A program made the translations under genes and the position numbers. 43,798 nucleotides of DNA, taken from contig JBJKQL010000045.1 in assembly GCA_046705265.1 (NCBI GenBank), forward strand, positions 1-43,798. The letters are read 5' to 3'. This document shows, one piece after another, positions 16,847 to 25,136 of the stretch (position 1 is the stretch's first letter; every line of letters begins with the position of its first letter). Below the pieces are notes generated by a model, which did not search any database, was not told where the DNA came from, and worked only from the letters and a program-made list of their open reading frames with translations. Origin of the DNA: JAJYTL01 sp046705265 (GTDB lineage: Bacteria; Pseudomonadota; Alphaproteobacteria; Ferrovibrionales; Ferrovibrionaceae).

Positions 16847-18019
16847 TCAGTCCCAGCCACGGCTTACCGCCCATTCCGAGATCAGGCGCGCCGTTGTCGT
16901 GCCGCCCGAGAGGTCGATGCCATGAACGCGGCATGCCGGATGATCAAGGCTCGCGTCGACGGCCGCGGCCAGAATCTCGGGGTTCAGCGCCTTTTCTTTG
17001 ATTACCCGAAGATAGCCCCGCTCGGCGAGAAGTCCGCTTCGCAGCGTCTGTTCGGTCTCGAGTCCTCCGGCATAGGGAACCACCACCGCCGGACAGCCGG
17101 TTGCGAGAATTTCCATCAATGTATTGTAGCCACCTTGACTGATGGAAAGGCGAGCCTTGGCGAGCAATTCGGGAAAATCGGGGCGTGCCCGCTCGACCAC
17201 TGCCCCCGGCTCGGCCTGAGCTTTCAGCGCCGCGAGGCCGTGAGCGGAAACCGAGTGGCCGACAAGGATGCGCCAGGGTGCGGCTCCAAGCCTGGTTTTC
17301 CGACGCGCCGCAAGGGCGGTGGCGAGCAGCGACTCGCCGACCGCGCCACCGCCCGCCGAAACCACGACCTCACCAGCCGCGCGTTCCGCCGTGCCCGAGG
17401 GCTCGGGCCCGCGCGCCTTATCGTCCACCACGTAGCCGGTGTAGAATAGCTTGGCGCCGAGCGCCTTCACCGCGGGAAAGGTATGATCGAAGGAAATGAG
17501 GCCGGGATCGCCGTGCACCAGAACGTAGTCGAAGTAGCGCGCGACAAGATTGAGCATCTCCTCAGCGCGGGTCGGCTTGTCCGGTGTCACCAGGATGTCG
17601 CGCACCGAGGAGACGATAAGCGGTCGGCGGCCTCCCGCCAGCGCGCGGTCGAGAAGCGGGATCAGCTCGAAGCGCATCTGACGCCGGCCGAAGGGAAACA
17701 GCTCGAAGATCAGGACATGCGGCTGAAGGCGGTCATAGAGCCCGAGAAGAAGATCGCGGCGCCGGCCGCGCCAAGCGTCGTCGATCGCGCGTTCCTCCGC
17801 ATCCACCAGCTCGCGGAAATAAAGATCGACGGCTCGTGTCGGCGGCAATTGCACGAAATTCGCGCCGCCAATGTCGAGCCCTGGCACCTCGTGCCCGCCC
17901 GAAACCAGCGTGACCTCAAAGCCGGCCTTGGCGAGTGCTCGCGACAGCGTCGCGGCGCGGCGCAAATGGCCAATGCCGAGAAGGTGCTGCACGTAGAAAA
18001 GAATCCGTTGCCCGCTCAT
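16847..18019 (-). CDS. MurG-like (GT28-type) glycosyltransferase, copy 2
   Basis: The 390-residue protein has a GT-B fold. RILFYVQHLLGIGHLRRA at the N-terminus is the acceptor-side glycine loop. SQGGYNTLMEILATGCPAVVVPY near residues 305-327 is the donor-binding motif of MurG/GT28-type enzymes, and ETEQTLRSGLL follows it. MurG-type enzymes transfer GlcNAc from UDP-GlcNAc. It is not MurG itself, as the lipid-binding pattern and context differ. Start ATG 18019 overlaps the histidine phosphatase stop by 4 bases. A related protein is encoded at 21035-22249 in the same run, with the shared G(I/L)GHLRR motif. Its acceptor is unknown. Confidence 0.86.
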   Translation of the reverse strand: MSGQRILFYVQHLLGIGHLRRAATLSRALAKAGFEVTLVSGGHEVPGLDIGGANFVQLPPTRAVDLYFRELVDAEERAIDDAWRGRRRDLLLGLYDRLQPHVLIFELFPFGRRQMRFELIPLLDRALAGGRRPLIVSSVRDILVTPDKPTRAEEMLNLVARYFDYVLVHGDPGLISFDHTFPAVKALGAKLFYTGYVVDDKARGPEPSGTAERAAGEVVVSAGGGAVGESLLATALAARRKTRLGAAPWRILVGHSVSAHGLAALKAQAEPGAVVERARPDFPELLAKARLSISQGGYNTLMEILATGCPAVVVPYAGGLETEQTLRSGLLAERGYLRVIKEKALNPEILAAAVDASLDHPACRVHGIDLSGGTTTARLISEWAVSRGWD

Positions 18020-18609
18020 GCGCGTTCCAAAGCGAGATTGCATGAATCCGGCCGGGGCTGGCCGTGATCGTCGACCCGCAAGGTTTGCACCGCGCTCCAG
18101 TCGATGCGGACCGGTGCCTCGCCGGTCATGTCCCAGTCGAAGGCTTGCGCGAGCAATGCCCGGATCACGCCCTTGTGGGTGATGGCCAAGACGGGTGCCG
18201 CGCGGTCCGTGATTTCTCGGAGCCAGGGCGAGAGACGCGCCTGCAGATCGCGCGGGCTTTCACCGCCGGGCGGCCGGAAATCAAGCCCGCGCGCTTCGTT
18301 CAAGGCAAAGGCGGTGCCGCCCGCCGCCACGATTTCTGGCAAGGTGCGGCCCTCATAACGACCCCAATCCATCTCGATCAATCGCGGCTCGATGGTCAGG
18401 TCGCGAAGGCCGAGAAGGGTGGCCGTCTCGATCGCCCGGGCAAGTGGGCTCACGTAAACGCGGGCGCCGGCGAAGGCGGCTGGAAAACGCCGGCCTTGAA
18501 GCGCCGCGATGCCTTCGGCGCAGAGCGGCAGGTCGGCACGGCCCTGGAGCCGGCCATCGATGTTCCATTGCGTCAGCCCATGGCGGAAAAGCGCGAGAGG
18601 CGTCATCAT
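18016..18609 (-). CDS. Histidine phosphatase family protein
   Basis: The 197-residue protein is a branch-1 histidine phosphatase. The catalytic histidine sits in LFRHGLTQWN (RHG motif), with further family residues in VYVSPLARAIETA, EMDWGRYEGRT and LAITHKGVIRALL. The family includes phosphoglycerate mutases, CobC-like phosphatases and sugar or nucleotide phosphatases. Neither a mutase motif nor a cobalamin context is visible. It overlaps both neighbours by 4 bases inside a glycosyltransferase run, so a phosphorylated sugar or a sugar-nucleotide product is a reasonable but unproved substrate. Confidence 0.9.
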   Translation of the reverse strand: MMTPLALFRHGLTQWNIDGRLQGRADLPLCAEGIAALQGRRFPAAFAGARVYVSPLARAIETATLLGLRDLTIEPRLIEMDWGRYEGRTLPEIVAAGGTAFALNEARGLDFRPPGGESPRDLQARLSPWLREITDRAAPVLAITHKGVIRALLAQAFDWDMTGEAPVRIDWSAVQTLRVDDHGQPRPDSCNLALERA

Positions 18610-19766
18610 TGCGCGCCGGCCATGAGAGCGGCGCCGGGCAAGTCTTTCAGCGCGTGGTCGAGGATCGTCGCCGCTTGCGCGAGGTTGCGTTCGCCGGCGA
18701 CGAAATTGACGCCCGCTGCGGCAAATTTTTTTCGCAACAATGAATCACCAAGCAGGCGATCGACCTTGGCGGCGAAATCGGCGCTATCGCCCGGCCGCGC
18801 AAGTAGGCCGGTTTCGCCGTCCCGCACCACCTCAGGCACACCGCGGACATCGCCCGCGACCACGGCCAAGCCTGCGGCAGCGGCTTCGAGAAGCGCCATG
18901 CCATAGGCTTCGTTCACCGCCGGCCAAAGGGCGAGATCCGCGACGGCGTAGATATCCGGCATTGCGTGCCAAGGCCGCGCGCCAAGAAAATGCAGCCGAG
19001 GCCCGAGCGGCGCGAGATGGCGTTCAACATCGGGTCTCGCCGGTCCATCGCCGACGACGAGAAGCTCGAAGTTGCGGTTCGGCAACATGATGAGCGCTTG
19101 GCCGAGCGCAGCATAGCTCGCGAGCTTGTCGCCTTGCCGCATCATGCCGACCGCGAGCAACCAAGGCCGCGCGGCATCGAGGTGGTATTGGGCCGCGGCC
19201 CGAACGCGCGCCGCTTCACGCCGCTGCCTTGCGGCAAGGAAGGCGGCGGGGTCGAGAAACGGAGGCAGATAATGAATCCGCCGGCGTGGCGCGATGCGCG
19301 CCAACGGTTCCATGTCGAGACGGGTCGGACAGAACAGAGCATCGGCCGCCGCGATGCCCTTGACCGCTTCCTGCTGAAAGCGCGCGAAGGGTCCCTTCGC
19401 CCGCTTGCCGGCGAAGGAGGCCTCGGCCACCAGATAGGGAAGGCCGAAGGCGCGGGCGACGGCGGGGCCGAGGAAGTCTGGTGCTTTGTAGTAGAGGTGA
19501 TAGGTGAACCAGGCGTCAGGTCGCGCCGCCGCCCGCCTGTTGCCGATCAGCGCGATGAGGCGTGCCGCTTCCGCTTCTCCGTCCGAGATGATGGCAATCT
19601 GCGCCGCCTCGTCGCCGTTGCCTTCATAGCTCTGGAACTCGGAAAGCGACAGCACCTCATGGCCGGCGTAAGCCAAGGCTTGGCGATAAAGCGCGGCGAC
19701 CTGCTGGTCGCCGGATGGCGTCGGATGGCCCGGCTTCTTCATCGGAGTGTGGAAGGCGATCCTCAT
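18606..19766 (-). CDS. GT4-type glycosyltransferase
   Basis: The 386-residue GT-B protein starts MRIAFHTPMKKPGHPTPSGDQQ. Its C-terminal half holds the GT4 donor-site motif EAYGMALLEAAAAG (E-x7-E), preceded by LLVVGDGPARPDVERHL and followed by VPEVVRDGETGLLARPGD. GT4 enzymes are retaining transferases that use nucleotide-activated sugars. It overlaps the histidine phosphatase start by 4 bases and follows the next GT4 gene by 2 bases. There is no membrane segment. The sugar donor and acceptor cannot be told from the sequence. Confidence 0.9.
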   Translation of the reverse strand: MRIAFHTPMKKPGHPTPSGDQQVAALYRQALAYAGHEVLSLSEFQSYEGNGDEAAQIAIISDGEAEAARLIALIGNRRAAARPDAWFTYHLYYKAPDFLGPAVARAFGLPYLVAEASFAGKRAKGPFARFQQEAVKGIAAADALFCPTRLDMEPLARIAPRRRIHYLPPFLDPAAFLAARQRREAARVRAAAQYHLDAARPWLLAVGMMRQGDKLASYAALGQALIMLPNRNFELLVVGDGPARPDVERHLAPLGPRLHFLGARPWHAMPDIYAVADLALWPAVNEAYGMALLEAAAAGLAVVAGDVRGVPEVVRDGETGLLARPGDSADFAAKVDRLLGDSLLRKKFAAAGVNFVAGERNLAQAATILDHALKDLPGAALMAGAQ

Positions 19767-19768
19767 GT

Positions 19769-21025
19769 TTAGACCACCGGCGCGCTGTGCGGCGTCGTCG
19801 CCGGTGCGAGCGCCGCGAATTTGCCGGCAATCCGCGCGATGCCGGGTGCACTCGCGAAGTCGCGTTCGAGCCTGACGCGCGCCGCGCGGCCAAGCCGAAG
19901 CCGGCGCGCCGGGTCGCGGATCAGGTCATCGAGCGCCCGGCCAAGCGCGTCGCCGTCGTTCGGGGTGACAAGAACACCCGTCACTCCGTCCTCGATCAGT
20001 TCCGGGATGCCGGAGACGCGCGTCGCGATGGAGGCGAGCTCCTGGCTTGCGGCTTCCATCAACACATTCGGCAGGCCGTCACGGTCGCCATCCTTGGCGA
20101 TGCGGCTCGCAAGCACGAAAAGATCGGCTTGGCGGAGCTCGGCGAGAACAATGCCTTGCGGCTCGGCACCGAGCCAAGTGACGAGATTGGCGACGCCAAG
20201 ATCACCCGCAAGGCGCAAAAGGTGGCTTCGCAATGGCCCGTCGCCGATATGGCGAAAGCGCCAATGAAGATCTGCGGGCAGCTTGCTCAAGGCGCGGAGC
20301 AGGTCTTCATAACCCTTCTTTTCCACCAGCCGCCCGACCGAAAGCAGTGTGACCGGCGCCGCCGCGTTGCCGTTTCGCATCGGTCGTTCCGCTGCGGGGG
20401 GCGGAAAACGTGCGAGATCAAGGCCGTGATAGACCAAGTCGACGCGGGCATTCGGCGTAAGTCGGTTGAGCTTTGCCGCGCCGGCAGCGGTGCACGTGAC
20501 GGCGAAGCGGCAGTCTTCAAGCTTTTCCGTGGCCTCCCAATCAGGGGTTGTCCATATATCCTTGGCATGGGCGGAAATGCTGAGGGGAAGTCCGGTCAGC
20601 ATCGCGGCATAGCGGGCGACCGAGGCCGGCGTGTGAAGGAAATGGGCGTGCAGCCACGAAATTCCGGGCGCACACTCGGTGGCAAGCACGAGCGCTTGGC
20701 CGAACCGGCGCACCCGGTTTGGGGTCGGATCACGCCTGAGGTCTTTCAGCCAGGTACGACGCGCGATCCTGTAGGAGGCCGTCCGTCGCATTTGCCGCCA
20801 CGCGCGCCAAACGCGACGCGGCTCGCGATAAAGATATTCCGGCAGATAGTGCACCGGCGCCCGGATCACATTGTGCAACGGATGCCGCTGCGCGTCGGTC
20901 GGGTGGCGGAGCGAGATCAGGCAGAGATCGAAGCCGATCGCCTCCAACGCCGCGATTTCTTGCGCGATGAAGGTTTCAGAGAGCCGCGGATAGCCCTTGA
21001 GAACGATCCCGATCGTGTGTGGCAT
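19769..21025 (-). CDS. GT4-type glycosyltransferase (WcaL/AmsK-like)
   Basis: The 418-residue protein begins IGIVLKGYPRLSETFIAQEI, the pattern of colanic-acid-type transferases such as WcaL and AmsK. WLHAHFLHTPASVARYAA and LSISAHAKDIW follow. The donor site includes LLSVGRLVEKKGYEDLL and DGLPNVLMEAASQE, with IPELIEDGVTGVLV. This supports a role in assembling an extracellular or capsular-type glycan. No flippase, polymerase or export gene occurs in the window. It lies 9 bases after the first MurG-like gene. Confidence 0.9.
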   Translation of the reverse strand: MPHTIGIVLKGYPRLSETFIAQEIAALEAIGFDLCLISLRHPTDAQRHPLHNVIRAPVHYLPEYLYREPRRVWRAWRQMRRTASYRIARRTWLKDLRRDPTPNRVRRFGQALVLATECAPGISWLHAHFLHTPASVARYAAMLTGLPLSISAHAKDIWTTPDWEATEKLEDCRFAVTCTAAGAAKLNRLTPNARVDLVYHGLDLARFPPPAAERPMRNGNAAAPVTLLSVGRLVEKKGYEDLLRALSKLPADLHWRFRHIGDGPLRSHLLRLAGDLGVANLVTWLGAEPQGIVLAELRQADLFVLASRIAKDGDRDGLPNVLMEAASQELASIATRVSGIPELIEDGVTGVLVTPNDGDALGRALDDLIRDPARRLRLGRAARVRLERDFASAPGIARIAGKFAALAPATTPHSAPVV

Positions 21026-21034
21026 CGATGACGA

Positions 21035-22249
21035 TCAGGCGCGCAGTGCCTGAGCCAACGGACGGCGGTCTTGCCCGAGCAACGGCACCAGCCGCCGGTT
21101 GACATTGGTGAGCCCGTCGAGCAAGCCCGGTACGACCACTGCCGAGGGACGGTTTTGGTGCGGCAGCTCACGCAACGCGCGCGCCATCACTTCGGGCCGG
21201 TAGTGGCCGTCGTCTTCGAGCATGCGAACGAGGCCGAGCGCTTCGGCACGCGCGGCGCGGATGAATTGCTCCAGGCGCGGCCGCGTGCGCGGTACGATCA
21301 GGCTCGGCTTGTCGAGCGAAAGAATCTCGCAGAACGTGTTGTAGCCGCCCATGCCGACAACGCCCAAGGCATTGGCTTCAAGCGCTTCCATGTTGGCATC
21401 GAAGGTGATCGCCTCGATCCGCTTCAGCCGCGCGGCGCGGCGCAGAAATTCGTCGCGCCGCTCCGGCTGCATGAAGGGACCGAGCACGAGGAGCGCAGGA
21501 TACGGCAAAAGCGGGTTGGTTTCATAAGCGCGAAGCACCCATTCGATCAGGCCTTCGCCATCGCCGCCGCCGCCCGGCGTAACCAGGAGATAAGGGCTTT
21601 TCGTGATGTCGGGTAAGCGCTGGCCGGTCTGAGGTGACGAGGAGCGGCGCAAATAGCCGGTATAAAAAATCTTACGCTGGATACTGGCCGGCAGCGCGAA
21701 GCCCTCAAGCGGATCGCAGAAGCTTGAGAGACCGTAGATCCAGATTTCGTCATAGAGGTTCTTCAGCGCCGGCAGCGCCTTTTTGCGCTCCCATTCCGGC
21801 ACGAGAAGACTCGGCTCGTCCATCACGTCGCGGAGGCCGAGTACAAGACGCCGACCGCGGCTTTTCAACAGTCGCAAGGTGTCGTGAATCTCGCCCCGGA
21901 GACCCAACGGCTCCTTGTCAACGATGAAAACGTCGGGATCGAAGAGGGAGGCGGTATGCTGAATGATCGAGGACCTGAGTTCAAGAGTCTCGTTGATGTC
22001 CATATGGAGATTGAGTGAGGTGTATTCGCCGTTCCGCAGCTTGTTCACGCCGGGAACGCGCACGAAATCGACTCGACTCCGGAAATCGAAGCTGCCAACC
22101 AAGGGCGAGCCGGAAAGCACCAGGACGGAAAGGTCCTTGTTGTGTTCCACTAGGGCATGCGCAATGGTTCGGCAACGTCTGAGATGACCGAGGCCGAAGG
22201 TATCGTGGCTATAGATGAGGACTCTCGAACCGGACCTCGGCCGCGGCAT
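21035..22249 (-). CDS. MurG-like (GT28-type) glycosyltransferase, copy 1
   Basis: This 404-residue GT-B protein begins MPRPRSGSRVLIYSHDTFGLGHLRRC. It contains VTPGGGGDGEGLIEW and the C-terminal donor motif GMGGYNTFCEILSLDKPSLIVPR with EQFIRA. It is homologous in layout to the protein 16847-18019 but clearly diverged from it. ATG 22249 is preceded by GGAGGGGAGA with 8-9 bases spacing, and homology starts here. An in-frame ATG at 22372 has an excellent AAGGAG site 5 bases upstream (22378-22383) and would add 41 basic, low-complexity residues, so a longer form is possible. It is the first gene of the 11-gene minus-strand run. Confidence 0.86.
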   Translation of the reverse strand: MPRPRSGSRVLIYSHDTFGLGHLRRCRTIAHALVEHNKDLSVLVLSGSPLVGSFDFRSRVDFVRVPGVNKLRNGEYTSLNLHMDINETLELRSSIIQHTASLFDPDVFIVDKEPLGLRGEIHDTLRLLKSRGRRLVLGLRDVMDEPSLLVPEWERKKALPALKNLYDEIWIYGLSSFCDPLEGFALPASIQRKIFYTGYLRRSSSPQTGQRLPDITKSPYLLVTPGGGGDGEGLIEWVLRAYETNPLLPYPALLVLGPFMQPERRDEFLRRAARLKRIEAITFDANMEALEANALGVVGMGGYNTFCEILSLDKPSLIVPRTRPRLEQFIRAARAEALGLVRMLEDDGHYRPEVMARALRELPHQNRPSAVVVPGLLDGLTNVNRRLVPLLGQDRRPLAQALRA

Positions 22250-22279
22250 GGCCGCAGTCTCCCCTCCGTTGCTGCGCGA

Positions 22280-22308
22280 ACTATGGCACAGTTGCGGGGG
22301 GGGCGCAA
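22280..22308 (-). promoter_or_regulatory. Possible promoter of the glycan/ABC run
   Basis: TTGCGC (22308-22303) and CATAGT (22285-22280) are 17 bases apart on the minus strand, about 30 bases before the start codon at 22249. Start would then fall near 22273, just ahead of the GGAGGGGAGA site. Match to consensus is moderate only. Confidence 0.35.
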
Positions 22309-22503
22309 AAGCCACATGGCGCCGGCAAGGCGCCAATGTTCTTTTCTTGTTCCGCCGGCATGACGCCTTCATAACGGCTCCTTTTCTGTGCTCGTCGACG
22401 ACCCGCTTGGCCGCCGGCCGCGTGGCGCGCCGAAAGCCAAGCCAAGGAAGGCTAAAGAGGCCGGGTATGCAGGCGATTTTCACCCTGCCGAAGCTGATTC
22501 TGC

Positions 22504-23673
22504 CTAATCCTTGGCGACCTCGCGCATCACCGCGATCAGATCCCGTTTCGCCTCAAAGCCGATCCCCGGACTATCCGGAAGGGCGACGAACCCGTCTTTG
22601 ACCGAGATCATGTCGGCGAATCCACCGAAAGGCTGGAAGACGTTAGGGTAGGACTCGTTGCCGCCAAGCCCGAGTCCGGCCGCGATGTTGAGCGACATCT
22701 GGTGGCCGCCGTGGGGCACCACGCGACGCGCGCTCCAGCCGTGTTGGCTGAGCATCGCGAGCGTTCGGCGATATTCGACTAGGCCGTAGGAAAGAGCGCA
22801 GTCGAACTGAAGAAAGTCGCGGTCGGGCCGCATTCCGCCGTAGCGGATCAGGTTACGGCAGTCGACCATGGAGAAGAGATTTTCGCCGGTCGCGAGCGGC
22901 CCCGGATAAAGCTCGCCGAGAGCCGCCTGGAGTTGGTAATCCAGCGGGTCGCCCGCCTCCTCATACCAATAGAGACCATAGGGCAGCATCGCTTCGCCAT
23001 AGGAAAGCGCGGTCTTTAGGTCAAAGCGTCCATTGGCGTCGACCGCGAGCCTGTCGCCCGAGCCGACCACCTTCAGCACGGCTTCGATGCGGTGCAAGTC
23101 CTCGCCCAAACTGGCACCGCCGATTTTCATCTTGACGTGCGTGTAACCGAGATCGAGATAGGCGCGCATTTCATCCTGTAGCGCGGAAAGGTCTTTCCCC
23201 GGATAGTAATAGCCGCCGGCGGCGTAGACCGAGACCTTGTCGTCGGCGACCCCCTTGTTGTAGCGTTCGGCCAGCAGACGATAGAGCGGTTTGCCGGCAA
23301 TCTTTGCCACCGCGTCCCAGATCGCCATGTCGAGGACGCCAACCGCGACCGAGCGCTCGCCGTGGCCGCCCGGCTTCTCGTTCGCCATCACCGCGGTCCA
23401 AATCTTCTCGGGATCGAGATTCCCGCCGCCTTCATCGAGCAGGTCCGTCGAAGCCGTCTTCATGAGGCGCGGGATGAATCGCTCGCGCAAAAGTCCGCTC
23501 GCCGCGTAGCGGCCGTTCGAGTTGAAACCGAAGCCGACCACCGGTTCGCCATCGCGCACCACGTCGGTGATTATCGCGACGATGCTCGCCGTCATCTGGC
23601 TGAAGTCGATATAGGCGTTGCGGATATCCGACTTGATCGGCACCACGCGGTCCCGCACTTCGACAATTCTCAC
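22504..23673 (-). CDS. tarD: D-tartrate dehydratase-like enolase-superfamily enzyme
   Basis: The 389-residue protein follows the Bradyrhizobium TarD pattern almost throughout: IRNAYIDFSQMT, GFNSNGRYA, NEKPGGHGERSVAVG, YAAGGYYYPGK, KMKIGG, LAVDANGRF, ATGENLFS, MRPDRDFLQFDCALSYGL and PHGGHQMSLNIAAGLGLGGNESYP. Catalytic candidates are K181/K183, metal ligands D212, E238 and E264, and H321, each one position from the numbers I recall for TarD because the start differs by one residue. TarD dehydrates D-tartrate to oxaloacetate. I chose the GTG at 23673: AGGAGC lies 8 bases upstream, homology starts there, and the length equals TarD. The gene-run of glycerate kinase and pyruvate kinase nearby fits tartrate use. 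Confidence 0.9.
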   Translation of the reverse strand: MRIVEVRDRVVPIKSDIRNAYIDFSQMTASIVAIITDVVRDGEPVVGFGFNSNGRYAASGLLRERFIPRLMKTASTDLLDEGGGNLDPEKIWTAVMANEKPGGHGERSVAVGVLDMAIWDAVAKIAGKPLYRLLAERYNKGVADDKVSVYAAGGYYYPGKDLSALQDEMRAYLDLGYTHVKMKIGGASLGEDLHRIEAVLKVVGSGDRLAVDANGRFDLKTALSYGEAMLPYGLYWYEEAGDPLDYQLQAALGELYPGPLATGENLFSMVDCRNLIRYGGMRPDRDFLQFDCALSYGLVEYRRTLAMLSQHGWSARRVVPHGGHQMSLNIAAGLGLGGNESYPNVFQPFGGFADMISVKDGFVALPDSPGIGFEAKRDLIAVMREVAKD

Positions 23674-23998
23674 GCTTTTTGCTCCTGCTCTCCGGCTTAA
23701 AACGGGCCTCATTGTCGCCGTTTCCGCGCTGCTCGCAAGCCGCGCAATGCCGAGAGGAGACACCGGCGAGACGGAATAATCTGACCGGGGAAGGCGGCCC
23801 ATTCCGCAAAGCAACCAGGCGATTTCCGTCAGCGAAAGTGCCGGGAAACCGCTCTCCATTTCGGCCGAGCCGCTGTTAGCGTCGCCAGTCCCGCACAGCC
23901 CTTTATCGGAGGTTAACCGATCGGGCCTAGAACGGAACGGTGCTTGACTTGGGGATGAATCCTTCTTTTGAGGCCATTGCCGCCTCCGGGCCGCGGCG
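23674..23998. other. Divergent intergenic region, no gene supported
   Basis: This region of 325 bases lies between tarD and the sulfotransferase gene. It holds the tarD ribosome-binding site at the left end. At the right end it has a TTGACT at 23944-23949 and a possible short upstream reading frame (see separate entry). The long minus-strand frame running through it is an extension of tarD without homology. I see no RNA gene or clear terminator. Confidence 0.6.
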
Positions 23999-24002
23999 AT
24001 GA
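23955..24002 (+). other. Possible 15-codon upstream reading frame
   Basis: ATG at 23955 after GGGG opens a frame encoding MNPSFEAIAASGPRR. Its TGA overlaps the sulfotransferase ATG (ATGA at 23999-24002). The sulfotransferase start has no ribosome-binding site of its own, so this frame could couple its translation. Alternatively it marks a frameshifted true N-terminus. Confidence 0.3.
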
Positions 24003-25012
24003 CCGCCACCCTGGAGCCACGGCATGCCCTCTATCTGAAGGAGGCTTTTTTCCACCTCGCTCGCGGCGCGCAGGAGCAGGCGCTGGCCAGCCTTCGTGCC
24101 GCGCTCGACACGCTCGACGGCCTGTCCGCCGATCCCGTTGTCTATGATTTGACGCGGTGTCTGGCGGCGGTCCTCGGGCAACGTGAGGAAGCGATCGAAT
24201 TTTTTATCGCAGCCCAAGCGCGGCATCCCGATCTGCCTCTTTCCCGCGCCGTCGATTTCCGTTTACGGCAACGTCAGGCGACCGCGCGTGGCCGGCCGGC
24301 AATTCTTTTGGTGACTCAGTTTAAATCCGCCTCGGTGTTTCTTACCGACGTTCTTGCGAAGGGGCTCGATCTTCCCACGTGCTATGTCGCCTGCGCACCG
24401 CTTGCCGAGCGCGTCGTGCCGGAGTGGCTTCGGCTGTTCGCCCGTGGCGGAGCTGTCGCGCAAAACCATCTGCTACCCTCGGCCGAGAATGTCGCGGCGC
24501 TCAATGACGCCTCTCTCCGGCGGTTCGTGGTCCATATCCGCGATCCCCGGCAGTCGATGATTTCGGCCGTTCACCACTACGCGCAAATTTACCACTCTCC
24601 AGCAGGAATCGGAATTCTGACGCGGGCGGAATTTCCAGAGGGCTTTCCCGATTGGCCGGACGAAAGGAAGATCGACTATTATCTGGACCGGCGTTTCGCC
24701 GAAGATGTGACTTGGACCGAGGGTTGGATCGCGCTTGCCAAAACACCGCCCGCGGAGTTCACGATCAAGCTTACGAATTTCGAGACGTTCCGCCGCGATC
24801 CGAATGTCTTTTTCTCTGGCCTTTTGGAGTTCTTCGGCATCGCGCCCGCCACCTTCGATTGGGCCGCACTTGGCGAACCACGGTCCAAGCAGCTTCATTT
24901 CCGCAAAGGCGAGACCCAGGAATGGCGCCGCGTCCTGACGCCCGGGCAGTCGGCGCGCGCTACCGCAATGTTGCCACCCACTGTTGCGGATTACTTCGCC
25001 ACCATGGCCTAA
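23999..25012 (+). CDS. PAPS-dependent sulfotransferase-like protein
   Basis: In this 337-residue protein the sulfotransferase domain starts near residue 98. LLVTQFKSASVFLTDVL is the 5'-phosphosulfate-binding loop (family form YPKSGTTW). VVHIRDPRQSMISAVHHY supplies the 3'-phosphate-binding Arg and Ser. LTNFETFRRDP and FFGIAP follow as in other members. Residues 1-95 are helical with a TPR-like look (YLKEAFFHLARGAQEQALASL), probably for acceptor recognition. Such enzymes move sulfate from PAPS onto glycans, lipids or tyrosines. It lies on the opposite strand to its neighbours, near the glycan gene run, so the acceptor could be that glycan, which is inference. Its ribosome-binding site is poor. 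Confidence 0.85.
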   Translation: MTATLEPRHALYLKEAFFHLARGAQEQALASLRAALDTLDGLSADPVVYDLTRCLAAVLGQREEAIEFFIAAQARHPDLPLSRAVDFRLRQRQATARGRPAILLVTQFKSASVFLTDVLAKGLDLPTCYVACAPLAERVVPEWLRLFARGGAVAQNHLLPSAENVAALNDASLRRFVVHIRDPRQSMISAVHHYAQIYHSPAGIGILTRAEFPEGFPDWPDERKIDYYLDRRFAEDVTWTEGWIALAKTPPAEFTIKLTNFETFRRDPNVFFSGLLEFFGIAPATFDWAALGEPRSKQLHFRKGETQEWRRVLTPGQSARATAMLPPTVADYFATMA

Positions 25013-25136
25013 AGCAGAAGTCTGTTGGAGCCGTGCGCCCCGAAACGCGGATTTTACGCTGCTTCCCTCGACGCAAGAACAGCTCGCGCTTTCATTCAGC
25101 TCGCGTGGACTTGATATCGCGCCAAGGCGCGGCGCA

